Part shown: positions 32,086 through 44,107 of the stretch, one piece after another
Layout of the letters: each line of letters opens with the position of its first letter
How positions within the stretch are numbered: position 1 is the stretch's first letter
NCBI GenBank assembly: GCA_947044405.1
Contig: CAMRHE010000168.1
Coordinates: 2,611,001 to 2,675,000, forward strand
Source: Leptodactylus fallax
Lineage: Eukaryota > Chordata > Amphibia > Anura > Leptodactylidae
Reading direction: 5' to 3'
DNA length: 64,000 nucleotides
Translations under genes and position numbers: made by a program
The notes under the pieces: generated by a model
Databases searched by the model: none
Seen by the model: only the letters and a program-made list of their open reading frames with translations
Told to the model about the DNA's origin: nothing

Positions 32086-32909
32086 TATACTTTAGAGTCT
32101 TTTCAGACCCCAGAGTATAATGATTGGAGACCCAGGGGAGAATACAAACATAAAAATCAGAGTTACTTACCTATCCTGGACACCGGTGCACTCCTTGCAG
32201 CTTTCGGCCCTAATTGCGCACACACGTCACGTGATCAGGCCGGCGACGCGACCTGATGACGTCACCACCGGCCTCAAGCCTGCTCGGAGTTACATCGGAT
32301 CGCAGGAGGTGAGTAACACTGTTTTTTATGTTCCCTCACCAACCCTAGGCCTCCGATTATTATACTCCGGGGTCTGAATAGACCCCGGAGTATAATAATA
32401 GTAGTATTTGCGGCCCGCGGCCTAACTTACCGATGCCCGCGGCCGCTCACAGCGGCATCCGCTTCCCTTTCTGTGGCCCATAGCAGAAGGGGAAGCGGGG
32501 GCGGCCACGAGCAGACGCGGGTAGGTAAATAAATAGGCCCTGACCTGCCGGGGATTACTCCAACAGGTTACGGCCTATTTATATAGATAAAAAAAAGCTA
32601 TACTCACCTGCGATGCCTTGATGCAGCCGCCGCCGCCTCCTCTTCTTGTCCGCGACGTCTGTGTCTCAGCGTAGGCGGCGTGATGACGTCATTGTATCGC
32701 CGCCTGCGCTGAGATGCGACGTCTTGTAAACCAGCCCAGGACAGGCCGCGCTCAGCTCTGTTTTTTTTTTTTTTTAAAGCGGCCTGTCCTGGGCTGGCTT
32801 ACATTAAATAGTAAAATGCCACCCCCCGGACAGTTTCGCCCGAGGCGGCCGCCTCACCTCGCCTCATTAGCGGTGCGCCCCCCTCCCCCCCCCCCCTTCC
32901 CTGTGGTCT

Positions 32910-32911
<2 letters not shown>
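32086..32911. other. GC-rich intronic stretch with inverted repeats
   Basis: Contains CCCGCGGCC-type blocks, ACGTCA-rich parts, an inverted pair TATTATACTCCGGGGTCT / AGACCCCGGAGTATAATA at about 32357-32400, and the hairpin listed separately. No coding frame recognised. Probably old MITE material. Confidence 0.6.
32726..32803. repeat. Strong hairpin with T-run loop
   Basis: Arms GTAAACCAGCCCAGGACAGG / CCTGTCCTGGGCTGGCTTAC pair over about 23 bp, separated by CGCTCAGCTCTG and a T15 run. A short foldback, possibly the ends of a collapsed MITE. Confidence 0.75.

Positions 32912-32976
<65 letters not shown>
32912..32976. repeat. (TA)n microsatellite
   Basis: About 32 uninterrupted TA dinucleotides, ending 16 bases before the left end of a Tc1 element. 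Confidence 0.96.
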
Positions 32977-32980
<4 letters not shown>

Positions 32981-33091
32981 TATTTCCTCACACAGTGAAG
33001 GAAATAAGTATTTGATCCCCTACCAACCATTAAGAGTTCTGGCTCCTACAGACCAGTTAGACGCTCCTAATCAACTCCTTACCTGCATTAA

Positions 33092-34020
33092 CCCTGCTGT
33101 TCTGTTTGGTCAAAAATGACCGAATTTGAAATTTTATATTTTTTAAAATATTCATTATGCGGTTCTGAAACTTGTGGTTCATTGACTTTTCCTCATTTGA
33201 GGGGTTCTTACTAATAGCAGTTTTTATTTATTTATTTTTTGTTTACTTTTTGCTCCGATAGCCTTTTATACTAATCTCCAGCCATTTTTTAAAAAAAATA
33301 AAGGAGTTATAATCTCATTTTGGTCTATATAGTTCAGTTTTTGCGACAGCAAAAGTTCATACGCTGTAAACGCTCAGGTATACATAGGGAAAAACCCTGG
33401 AGAAAGAGCTGGAAAAAATCAAGGTATGCGAGTACTTTTGGATTTGACACATGGACTCAAAGGACAAAATGTTACATGTGACAATTTTTTCACATCACAC
33501 CAACTGGGGCAGATGTTGCTGAAAAGAAAAATGACCATGCTGGGTACTGTTAGAAAAAATAAGCCAGAACTGCCGCAAGGTATCCTCAGTAAGAGAGACG
33601 TTTATAGTTCTAGGTTTTATTTTACTGAGGATACAACAGTAGTTTTATATAGAAAAAACTAGACTTTTTATTTTTTGTTTGTTTTTTTTTTTTATAAAAA
33701 TATATTTACATACAGTTTGATGTTATTAGCTATAGTTTACAGTTTTATAAAGATTTTTTTTTTTTTTTTTGTGCAAATGTGCAATATGCATGAATAATGC
33801 AATAAGGCGATGTAACATTTTTTGACAAAAAAAATAAAAATTAAGTTTTTGATTTCATTTTTCATTTGTTTATGAACAACCATGTTCACATACAGTATAA
33901 TAATGCAAAAGAAATTCAAATAAAACACTTAAATTAGTTAAAAATCCAGACTTTAATAGGCCCGGTCAAAAATGACCGGAACATTACATGTGTATAGTAG
34001 AACCGAACAGAACAGCAGGG
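33092..34020 (+). mobile_element. piggyBac-type element, internally deleted, inserted in a Tc1 element
   Basis: Flanked by TTAA at 33088-33091 and 34021-34024. Left end CCCTGCTGTTCTGTTTGGTC, right end GAACAGAACAGCAGGG, plus an inner inverted pair GGTCAAAAATGACC at both sides. At 929 bp it is far shorter than an autonomous piggyBac (2.5 kb or more). It keeps only a small transposase piece. The Tc1 sequence reads through once it is removed. Confidence 0.93.
33405..33662 (+). pseudogene. piggyBac transposase fragment
   Basis: About 80 codons read LLDLTHGLKGQNVTCDNFFT, then the QLGQMLLKRKMTMLGTVRKN block and KPELPQGIL. The Asp in CDNFFTS is one of the catalytic residues of the piggyBac DDD core, and the GTVRKNKPELP block follows it in the family. 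The reading starts near 33405-33426 without a natural start codon and ends at TAG 33660-33662. The N-terminal part, the other two catalytic Asp residues and the C-terminal zinc-binding domain are deleted. Confidence 0.9.
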
Positions 34021-34107
34021 TTAAAGACAGCTCTCTTATATTGTCACCTGTATAAAAGACTCCTGTCCACAGACTCAATTAATCAGTCAGACTCTAATCT
34101 CTACAAC

Positions 34108-34842
<735 letters not shown>

Positions 34843-34867
34843 TGAGGGTCCCACTATGTTGTCTTAG

Positions 34868-34884
34868 TACAGAGATAGATACAG

Positions 34885-34974
<90 letters not shown>
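34868..34974. repeat. (GATA)n then (TA)n compound microsatellite
   Basis: About 14 ATAG/GATA tetranucleotides at 34872-34932, then about 19 TA dinucleotides at 34938-34974. It directly follows the truncated Tc1 copy. Confidence 0.95.
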
Positions 34975-34980
<6 letters not shown>

Positions 34981-34984
34981 AAAT

Positions 34985-35653
34985 ATATATAGATTAGCTC
35001 TGGCGCTAAATTCACACGGATCAATCACAGAAGAGTTTGAATTGATGGGCAGTTCTTAGTAAGACATTTACACTAAAGTCATGTTAACAAATGCTACAAC
35101 AGGCATCTTAAAATACATTTGTCCAATATACTTTCTGTGTCAATTCCTCACGGTTTTCTAGATCTCTCCTTGCTTTCATTCATTCTGATTACTTCCAGTG
35201 GATGAAAGTCAGTTCGGTAGGGCTGGACAATTAATCAAAAAATAACAAAGTAAATCCGGATAACTGACGTGATTTTGTTCACGGCAGTTATATTGGTTTG
35301 GTTATTACAATATTTCTGAGATTACATCTGCAATTTTTTGTATGAGAACAAGACCCTAGAGTATAAGTGGAGGCCCAGAGGACATGATCAAACATAAAAA
35401 CAGTGTTACAAATCTCTCCTGGGCTCCGGAAGTATATAAAATAAATGACAGCAAGCAGAGAGCTAGAAAACCGCGAGGAATTAATACAGAAAGTACACTG
35501 GAAAATTGTAATGTAAAACTTATACAATCAATACTACTTATCTTTTAATATGTCGGTCTGAAACTGGACAACCCTTTTAAATCCCGAAAAATCAATACAT
35601 GTTACGAAGACCAAAAGGGTTTGTAATATATAGATTTTTTTTTTTTTTGTTAC
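34985..35653. other. Intronic stretch downstream of a PAQR3 exon
   Basis: No coding frame. Holds a GGGCTGGACAATTAATCAAAAAA block (35220-35242), a form seen in dispersed MITE-like repeats. The first bases upstream of 35653 on the minus strand are the GTAACA donor of the adjacent exon. Confidence 0.6.
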
Positions 35654-35744
35654 CTGGAAAATATCTCTCTGGAACCTTAGAAATATAAAACAGAAATGCA
35701 GATGCTGCAATTAGATACATGACAATTACACGAGGGGCAAATTC
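35654..35744 (-). CDS. paqr3: PAQR3 coding exon (EFAPRV...RYFPG)
   Basis: 91 bp. The acceptor TTTTCTAG precedes 35744, and the donor GTAACA begins at 35653. It reads EFAPRVIVMYLIAASAFLFY then ISKVPERYFP plus the first base of a Gly codon completed at 22494. It encodes the sixth membrane helix and the following loop. The intron separating it from the previous exon is only 98 bp, against 12-14 kb for the other introns. The next intron is about 13.2 kb. Confidence 0.96.
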
Positions 35745-35842
35745 CTAGAAAAGAAGAAATGAAAAACAGTAAATAAAATCTGTGCAGCATGCCATGGACA
35801 TTCAATAGAGATTCAAGGATCTACCTCATAATTTGTACCCAC

Positions 35843-36040
35843 CTGGACTATAGAAGCCCCAATACCTCCATTGAGCCAAATCCAATGGACAGTAGGAATA
35901 ATTCCATAACCAGACACAGAGCAAAATATAAAAGAGCGCAGTCTGTGCCACTGTTGTGTGAGGTAGCTAGGATGAATCTGAGCAAAGAACACAGCCAAGA
36001 TCATAGCCAGAACTGTAATTAAATACACTTGGCGCCAGTA
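35843..36040 (-). CDS. paqr3: PAQR3 coding exon (YWRQVYL...GASIVQ)
   Basis: 198 bp, 66 codons, phase 0 at both ends. Acceptor TTTTTTTTGCAG precedes 36040; donor GTGGGT follows 35843. It reads YWRQVYLITVLAMILAVFFA, then QIHPSYLTQQWHRLRSFIFC, and ends NGGIGASIVQ. It spans membrane helices four and five with their connecting loop. The wording is nearly that of mammalian PAQR3, which fixes the orthologue rather than another PAQR member. Confidence 0.96.
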
Positions 36041-36385
36041 CTGCAAAAAAAAGCAAAAGAAAACTATGAACATAAAGAAAATACATACGTCCCAAAGTCA
36101 TGTCCCTAAGGGACGTATGTCTCAAAACACATAGGCATGTTTTTTTCTGACTGCTATACCATTGATGGACTTTTACATGAAGATTAAAAGTTATATTTTA
36201 TTAAAATGTATAATTTTGTGGCTTGGTGCTGAGCGACTTTTTATTCAAGTGTTTATTATAGTGGTTAGACTGTTTTCTAGTGGTGAGATCAGTATAAAAG
36301 TTACAAATTATTGAGCAAAAAAAAAGTGCAACAAAATTGGAAACTTTTTGGATTAGTAAATATACCTACATCTGATAGTTGTTAG
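36041..36385. other. Intronic stretch without gene
   Basis: Immediately upstream of the exon acceptor. Contains AAAATACATACGTCCC and a nearby GGGACGTATGT complement (about 36080-36120), a small hairpin. No coding frame. Confidence 0.6.
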
Positions 36386-36919
36386 GGGGAGTTCACACTA
36401 CAGTTACTAATGTCCAATGCGGTCTTCTGTCATGGGATGATATCAATGGACATTAAACCGTTACAGAGAACGGTCAGAGACTGATTCTGGGTACGTTCCC
36501 AATACAGTCCCTGACAGAAGTTCTTTCGCTTATCCATGTTGTGGAATCAAAAGCTTCTAACCTGACTTTAAATTCATCCATTGGTTTTAGAAATGACTCA
36601 TATGAAAGCTGAAACCCTCCCAAATGATTTTTTGGTTAAGAAAATAAATTGGCTTCACTGCTGGAAACATTTTTTTTATATAACTGTAATTTTATTGAAA
36701 AATTTTTCATTAACAAGGAATAAAGAAAAAACAAAAAAACAATAATAATCAAACAAACAGGAAGCATTGAGGTAAATAGAGGCTATCTGCCTCCTCCCCC
36801 TTAAGCAATATGCATTTAAATTAAGCAGTGAACAAGGGAGGGGGGGAATGGAGGGGTTAAGAAGACAAGGGTAGGACCAAAAGGGAAGGGGGGGGGGGAG
36901 GGAAGGAGAGGACTAGAGA

Positions 36920-39900
36920 TCAGAGACCCTGTGATGTACAATACATGTCCCAGGGTGCCCAAATAGCCCCAAAGGCTTCCCGTGAATTATGTAGGCCAGC
37001 AGTCAGGTATTCAAGACTCTTCACATCCTTCATTCTAGCCACAAGCTCAAGACTAGATGGGGGACTCACCTTCTTCCAGTTTCTAGCTATGAGAGTTTTA
37101 GCTGCAGTACAAAGATGCAAGAAAAGCCTGGATGACTTATTGCTCAGGTGTCTGGGGGGAAGGTTCAGGAGATAAAGAAGAGGGTCAAGAGGAACCTCTT
37201 GCAAAAAGAGAGCAGTCGTCAGAGTCCTGACCTCCCTCCAAAAACCGAGGATGAGAGGGCACGTCCAAAAGATATGGTGCAGGGTACCCACCGCAGCTCC
37301 ACAGCGCCAGCACCATGGGGAAACTAATGGGTTTAAAGTATGAAGGAGAGCCGGAGTATGATACCAATGCATCAACAGCTTATACTGCGTTTCCCTAAAC
37401 GTAATGCACTGAGATGATTTCTGGGCCCGAGACCATACAATCCGCCACTGTTCCTGGGAGATGGGTTTACCCACCGCCTCCTCCTATTTAAGCATATAGC
37501 GATGATTAACAGGAGAGCCTGTAGTTTGTGAGTTAAGAAGTTGGTAAATAGAGGATATAAAGCCCCTAGTGGACGTGCCTGCACGGCAAATCTTTTCAAA
37601 AGCGGTGGGGAGTGACACCTTAACAGACCCATGGAGGGAGCGGACAAAGTGAACCACCTGCAAGTAATGGAACCATTCAGTACCTGGCAGGTTTTGATTA
37701 GCTGTAAGATGAGCAAAGGACCTGAGTTCCAAGGTTCCAGGGTCAACCATATCAGCAATCCGGTAAAGGCCAGCTTCAGACCACACTTTAGTCATGGCAG
37801 AAGTCAGGCTCTCCGGGAGAAGGGGGTTGTATAGTATGGAGACCATAGATGAGCGCGGGGACATCAGGGAGAATCTAGCACAACAGGTAGACCAGATAGA
37901 TCTAGTAAACCGAATGGGGCCCAACAGGTACGAGGCAGGGGGGTGGGGGGGAGCTGACCCACAGAAGCGCGTTAGGATGCATGGGTACCAGCCATAGCTT
38001 CTCTATCTGCACCCATCTGGTGTATGCTGGCATAGCCGCCCAGAATGGGATATGGCGTAAGTGGGCCGCCCAGTAATAATGTAACAGATGTGGGACAGCC
38101 ATACCCCCAGACCCCCTATCCGCCAGCATAACAGATCTAGGTATTCGGTGTCGTTTTGCTTTACAGATAAACTGGAAGATAGCTTTCTGTAGGTTCCGTA
38201 ATTCTCCCCGAGGTATCGCGACTGGGAGCGTCTCGAAAAAATACAGTAGCTTCGGGAGGAGAGTCATCTTGACCGCAGCAATTCTCCCCAAAAGGGAGAT
38301 AGGCAAGGGTTGCCATTTGTCCAATAGGGCTCTTAGCTCACAAAACAACCGCGGGTAGTTTGCCGAGTAGAGGGTCGCATAGGAGGTGGATATATGGACT
38401 CCCAGGTAGCGGATAGAGGACTCCCGCCACTGGAAATCGTAATTACTGCGGAGGAGAAGGAGAAGGTCCCGTGGGATGTTAAGTGGGAGTGCCTCAGTCT
38501 TCGCGGGGTTCACCTTATACCCTGAGAGATCACCATAGGTCTCTAGCGAGCGCAGCAAGTTTGGAAGGGTAGTATGAGGGGAGGTGAGAGTGAGGAGTAC
38601 ATCGTCCGCGAAGAGAGATATCTTAAATTCCTTATCTTGGACCATGATCCCCTTGATATTAGGGTCTCGCCTAATCTTGGCCGCTAGCGGTTCAATGCAG
38701 AGGGCAAATATGATGGGTGACAGGGGGCAACCCTGCCTAGTGCCATTTCGAATAGGGAAGGAGGGCGAAGATGCATGGGGAAGCTTAATTGCTGCTGAGG
38801 GTAAGGAGTAAAGGGCCTGGATAGCTGTGAGAAACGGTCCCGTAAGTCCGAACGCCTTAAGCGTAGTATGCATAAACGACCAATTTATGCGGTCAAAAGC
38901 CTTTTCAGCGTCCAGGCTCAAGAGTAGGGCCGGGGTAGAATAATGATTGGCCACCTCCACCAAATCCACAGTCCTCCTGGTGTTGTCACCACCCTGACGA
39001 CAGGGGATGAATCCCACCTGGTCCTTATGGACAAGCAGAGGGAGCCAAGCATTCAGTCTATTGGCTAAGAGTTTGGTGAAAAGTTTCAGGTCCGTGTTCA
39101 GCAAAGCAATCGGTCGGTAGTTAACACAATCTTGCAAGTCCTTACCCGGTTTAGGGACCAATGTGAGTAGTGAAGAGAGCATAGTCGGGGGTATAGGGGA
39201 ACCTGAAAGGAAGGAATTGAAGAGGGACAATAGATGAGCAGAGAGTTCACCCTGGAAAACCTTATAATAATTGTAAGTGAACCCATCTGGGCCTGGGGCT
39301 TTCCCATTTGGGAGGTCCCTCAGGACCCCTTCTAGTTCCTCCCTGGTGATGGGGGTGTTCAGGGAGGTTAAGGCCTCAGGAGGAAGGCGTGGGAGACAAC
39401 AATCCTTTAAATAGTCTTCCAGTAGTGTTGAGTCATCCCCAGGGAGTAGTGCTCGTGGGGGGGTAAGTCATACAGCTTAGAGTAGTAAGAGTGGAACGCC
39501 AGCGCCACAGCATCAGGGTGATGTTGAAGAGTACCCGCGGGGTCACGGACAGAGTGTGGTGTGGAAGAGGCCCGATGATCCCTGAGGGTTCCTGCCAGGA
39601 GGGTATGAGATTTATTACCTCGTTCAAAAAACCTCTGACGGGTATAAAGGAGAAGTCGTTCCACATGGCGGGTCTCCAAATCACGGAGGTCCGCCCGGGC
39701 CAGGACCAAACGGCGAAGAACCCCCAGGGATGGATGCGCTGCCAAAGTCGTCGTAAGGGACCGAATATGGGCTTGGAGGAGCTGTTCCTGGGCCTGTCTG
39801 TCCCTTTTAAGCCTAGAAGCCAATGCGATACAGCATCCTTTCATGACCGCCTTATGGGCTTCCCAGAGAATGGCAAGAGAGTCTACCGAGCCTAAGTTGT

Positions 39901-40826
39901 CCCTAAAATAATCTATCAAGTGTGTGCGCAGGGTCTCGAGGGAGGTCGGCGATTTGAGCAGTGTTTCGTTAAGACGCCAATGACATTGGCGAGTAGGCAC
40001 TGGAGTCGTAGATAAGGTAACCACGACTGGGGCATGATCAGACCAGGTGAGAGGACCAATGTTCGTGTCCATAAGCAAACGAAGAGCGGGAGCATTTCCA
40101 AAGAAGTAGTCAATGCGGGTGTGAGTGTTATGAGGGTGAGAAAAGAAGGTGTAGGAGCGCGCCGTAGGATTGTCCACTCGCCAAAGGTCATACAAAGAGT
40201 GGGCGCGGATCAGCCTGCGGAACTCCCTTGCAAGTTGGGCCAACCTATGGGGGGTTGGGCCCTGGGGTAACGCCAGACGATCCGCCCGTTCAGAGAAGAC
40301 CATGTTAAAGTCTCCCCCCCACCAGCCAAGCTGATGGTGGGAGAGCGCACAGACGGGAGAATACCCGGCGCAAGAACGGGATCTGCGCTGAATTAGGGGC
40401 ATAGACATTGCATAAAACAATCGGGGCACCATAAAGGAGCCCCTCCAAGATAACAAACCGGCCACCTGGGTCTATGTGGGAAGTCGTCACTGTAATTGGG
40501 CAGGATCGAGAAAGAAGGATAGCCACCCCAGCTCTGCGTCGATTGTGGAAGGCCGAAAAAGCTACGGGAAAATAATGCTTAGCGAAGGCAAAAGTACCAG
40601 CGCGGTCAAAATGAGTCTCCTGAAGAAACGCCACATCCGCTCGTAAGGAGCGGAGTTCTCTAAGGACATGGCGCCTTTTAATGCTGGAACCCAGGCCCTT
40701 GACATTAATTGTCACGCACCTAACCATTGGGACCCAGGATTGGAGGACAGTGGCGGATTGCAATAAGCTCACCCATCTCACATGACGCTGGCAAGTTTCC
40801 CTCGGAGAGGCAAAAGGGCAATCCAC
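36920..40826 (-). pseudogene. L1/Tx1 ORF2: endonuclease-reverse transcriptase, 3 frameshifts and 1 stop
   Basis: The most plausible start is the Met of MVRCVTINVKGLGSSIKRR near 40730. AP endonuclease: ADVAFLQETHF, WLVGGDFNMVFS (split by one extra G in the G7 run at 40314-40320), RIDYFF and TWSDHAPV. Reverse transcriptase: VNYRPIALLNTDLKLFTKLL, KDQVGFIPCRQGGDNTRR, SLDAEKAFDRINW, GTRQGCPLSPIIFAL, FADDVLLTL and YKVNPAKTEALP. The C-terminal knuckle is CWRCGAAVGTLHHIFWTCP (CxxC...H...C). Frame breaks occur at about 40317, 39460 and 37945, all in C/G runs, plus TAG at 37484-37486. Stop at 36920. Restoring the runs would leave one nonsense codon, so the element died recently or its sequence is imperfect. 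Confidence 0.92.
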
Positions 40827-41653
40827 AAACAGGAACCCAAAGTCGAGGCAGGGTCTCTAGATCAGGGAGGGGGGGGGAAAGAGAGGGAGGGAGGGAGGCA
40901 AAAGACATCATAAATGACAAAGTAAAAATAAAAACAGTTAAACAATACTTTGTGGGCGAGGCTAAGTCACTCGCCTGGGGACCAATGAGGGCAGCCAGAG
41001 GTCCAATCAGGATCAATGGCCGCATAGTCCAAGTATCCCCTTAGGGGGGAGAGCGTGGACAGGAGGTCGGAGGGGAGGCGGTGGATCCCCAACCACCAGT
41101 AAAAAGAAGGAAGGAAGGGGAGTCACCGGAACCCCACCCCGCCCCCACTCCGCTAAAACAATCCAATAATAAGCATAATAGATGAGACCCGTAGACCTAA
41201 AAAAGAAAAAAAGAGAAGCAAACATAACATTAAGGCATGCAGATTCCAAAGCACCACCGAGAAAAGGGAGAACGTCTCAAGGGGGGGGCAGCCTCCTCAG
41301 GGATCAGTCTCCAGCCGGGGCCTCCGAGTGGTCACCACCGCGGAGGATGCATGACGTCGTCTGGGCTCCAATCGTTGCCAAACCGGTGGTGGGGGAGGGG
41401 GTGGAGAGAATAGCTCCCAGTCTGTTAAATCCGGCAGGGGAACATCCAATAGGTCACAGAAGAGAGGCAAATCCGCAAAGGAGCGAAGCGTAGCGGAGCG
41501 ACCATCCCTACGAGCAATGAGAGCAAACGGAAATCCCCACCGGTAAGGAATTTGGTGCTCCTGAAGAATCTGGAGGAGGGGTCGGAGATGGCGGCGTTTC
41601 TGGAGGGTGATTAGCGACAGATCCTGATAGAATTGTAGTGGAGCTCCCTGAAA

Positions 41654-42803
41654 CTAGAAGTCTTTGAGTTTGCGCACTTTGCTCATTATAGCCTCTTTAA
41701 GGGCGAAGTCGTGGAAGCAGCAGATGACATCACGGGGTGTGGCGGAAGATCCTCTGGGTCGAAGGGCTCGATGTGCCCTATCAAACTTAATTTTGTGGGA
41801 CGGGGGCTCCTGCAGTATAGTGTTGAAGACAGCCTCCAGCAGAACAGGCAGATCCTCAGATTGGTAAGCCTCTGGGAGTCCCTTGACGCGTATATTGTTG
41901 CGCCGGCCCCTGTTGTCAAGATCCTCCAAGTGGCGTTGCATGTCCCGTATAGCTGAACCCTGTTCAGTGGTAGTATCATGCAGTGAGGCAACATAGTCCC
42001 TGGTAGTGTCATGGTCATTCTCCAGCGTGTCCATTCGGTTAGCAATGGAGTGTAAATCAGTGCGGAGGGTAGCAATTTCAGATCGGAAGGATGCTGTGAT
42101 TTCCGCAACCATACTTTTAAGGTCTTGTTTAGTAGTAAGTTGAGGAAGAAGGTCCGCCATGGATGATGGTGCTGAAGATGGGCCTGGGATACAGCTCTGG
42201 GGGTACAGGACTGGAGGGGGGGAGCCATAATCCTTGGGAGTGCGGGGCAGAGGAGCCCCTACGCCAGCGTCCCTCACCACGCCATCCCCCTCTGAGCCAT
42301 GGAGGGGGGGGGGTGATGGGGGAAGATAGTAGCCGGGGGGCCACAGAGACCAGCTCTGTGGCCACAGGCTGCAACTCATCAGCGGTGCAGGAGGGAGCAG
42401 AGCCACTGACCTCAGAACTCCTTGAGAAGCTGGAAACATCCGGGGTCCTCTCATGCCGCTCTGCCAGGAGTGCTGGTGAAGCAGAATGTAGTTGCTGGGA
42501 CATCCCAGGGTGAGGAGACTGTGGGAGTACTCGTGCTGGGGAAACTCTGGGTTGCCCAGGCGCCGACAGGGATCTCTGTTGAAGCGGCGCTCCGCTGGCT
42601 GACAGGGGGAGCGCGGGAGGAGAGAATCTGCGCTGCGACCCCTGTGCCTGGGGAGCGGAGGAAATCCAAGATGGCCGCCCCGCAGCAGCCTGGCCCGGTA
42701 GAGAAGGCCGCTGGGCCAGAAAGGTGTCCAGGGTGGCCCCCCCAGACCTCTCCACAGGCGCTGGGGTGCCCGGGGCCACCTTCCTCGGTAAGCGCTTGCC
42801 CAT
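41654..42803 (-). pseudogene. L1/Tx1 ORF1: RNA-binding protein, one frameshift
   Basis: Start MGKRLPRKVAPGTPAP at 42803. About 160 residues of Pro/Ser/Arg-rich, probably disordered sequence follow. The frame then slips at the G10 run near 42302-42311, after which SSMADLLPQLTTKQDLKSMV leads into a heptad-patterned coiled coil (ASFRSEIATLRTDLHSIANR), the RNA-recognition block DLDNRGRRNNIRVKGLPEA and the C-terminal domain RAHRALRPRGS, to TAG at 41654-41656. Typical L1-type ORF1p trimer architecture. Some bases in the C-rich stretch are uncertain. Confidence 0.88.
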
Positions 42804-43105
42804 ACTGCGCTTGCTGAGGGGTCCACGGGTCTCAGTAGCGAGCGGAGAAGGACCTGCGCGCGTGCTACTCCATGCGCGTCCAGGCCACGCCCCCTGCTGG
42901 AAACATTTAATGAACTCATTTAATGAACACAGAAAGGTCAGATTTTGGCAAGACAAAAGTTTTGTCGCCTTGTCATGTAATGCACCCAATCCTAGTTTAA
43001 AGCCTCACCTGTGCTCACTAATTGATCGGTTAATTAGTGGGTGTGTATAAAAAGAACTCCAGCACCCCAGACCTTCACTTGAACTGCAACTTCACCTCTG
43101 ACAAC

Positions 43106-44107
43106 ATGCCAAAAATCAACCCTGCGACCAAAGCCTTGATTATCAAGAGGCTGAAGACCAGATCCACTGCAGAGGTGGCTGGCACCTTTTAATGTGTCTC
43201 TGCGTCAAGTACAAAGAATTAAAAAAAAATTGAACAGACTGGAGATGTTTTTGATAAGCCCAGGTCCGGCAGACCCCGCAAGACAACTGTTCAGGAGGAA
43301 CGTTTGTTGGTTAGAAAATCAAAAGCCAGCCCCTCTTCCACTGCAGCAGAGCTCCAACAGGCCTGGTCACCTCAAGTCCCTGTGTCAACTAGAACAGTTA
43401 GTAGGATTCTGTCTTGAAATGGCCTCCATGGTCGAATCAGTGCCCAGAAGCCAGCACTGAACAAAAGGCAATTAAAAAAACGTGTGGCATTTGCCAAGGC
43501 CCACAGCCTGCTAAACGGATGGATGCTGGAAAAGTGGCAGAAGGTGGATTTCTCAGATGAATCTTCAGTTGAATTACACCACAGCCGCCACAAATACTGC
43601 AGGAGACCTACTGGAGCCCGTATGGATCCAAGATACACCCAGAAAACAGTGAAGTTTGGTGGTGGAAAGATCATGGTCTGGGGTTACATTCAGTATGGGG
43701 GTGTGCGAAACATTTGCAAGGTGGAAGGCAATATCAATAGCCTAAAATATCAAGAAGTATTAGCTTCCTCTTACATTCCTAATCATAAAAGGGGTCAAAT
43801 TTTGAAGCAGGATGGTGCTCCATCTCATGCATCCATCTCTACATTAAAGTTCCTCAAGGCAAAGAAGATTAAGGTGCTCCAGGACTGGCCAGCCCAATCA
43901 CCAGACATGAACATCATTGAGCATGTTTGGGGTAGGATGAAAGAGGAAGCTTGGCAGACAAAACCAAAGAATCTTGATGAACTCTGGGAGACATGTAAGA
44001 CTGCATTCTTTGCTATTCCTGATAACTTCATCAATAAATTGTATGAATCATTGTTGAAACGCATGGATGCAGTCCTTCAAGCTCATGGAAGTCACACAAA
44101 ATATTAA
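43106..44107 (+). pseudogene. Tc1 transposase, family F
   Basis: ATG at 43106 (MPKINPATKALIIKRLKTRS). TAA soon follows at 43190-43192, and frame changes occur before 43290 (DKPRSGRPRKTTVQEE) and near 43418. From about 43450 the frame is open to TAA at 44105-44107: KVDFSDESSVEL (first catalytic Asp), QDGAPSHAS (second Asp), SPDMNIIEHVWGRMK (catalytic Glu) and the terminal AHGSHTKY. The helix-turn-helix half is therefore the damaged part, while the catalytic half of about 207 residues is clean. This is a divergent Tc1 lineage (MPK start, ILKQDGAPSH box) compared with the others here. Confidence 0.9.

Larger units (their letters stand above)
36672..42896 (-). mobile_element. L1/Tx1-like LINE, apparently full length, about 6.2 kb (inner level of nest)
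   Basis: Minus-strand element with a GC-rich 5' end near 42896 and a 3' end reading TCAATAAAATTACAGTTATAT plus A8 at 36672-36695. It is flanked by a target duplication of about 15 bp, CTGCTGGAAACATTT, at 36658-36672 and 42894-42908. This is the product of target-primed reverse transcription. It contains ORF1 and ORF2 with few lesions, most at G/C homopolymers. Preservation of the 5' end and the nearly exact duplication suggest a fairly recent insertion. Confidence 0.93.

Noticed and set aside
32990..33008. Palindrome CTTATTTCCTCACA/CAGTGAAGGAAATAAG as a separate regulatory site
   Set aside because: The right half is simply the Tc1 family E terminus. The left half is probably a decayed end of another copy and too short to call.
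33737..33928. Possible second piggyBac coding piece
   Set aside because: A/T-rich frame with poly-Lys and no piggyBac motif, antisense to the preserved fragment.
35813..36073. Taking the 86-codon frame from its first Met as a protein
   Set aside because: Its first 11 codons lie upstream of a clear splice acceptor at 36041-36046 and its end runs past the GT donor. Only 35843-36040 is coding.
40727..43050. Plus-strand open frames over the L1-like LINE
   Set aside because: Antisense of GC-rich ORF1/ORF2; the minus-strand readings carry the conserved domains.
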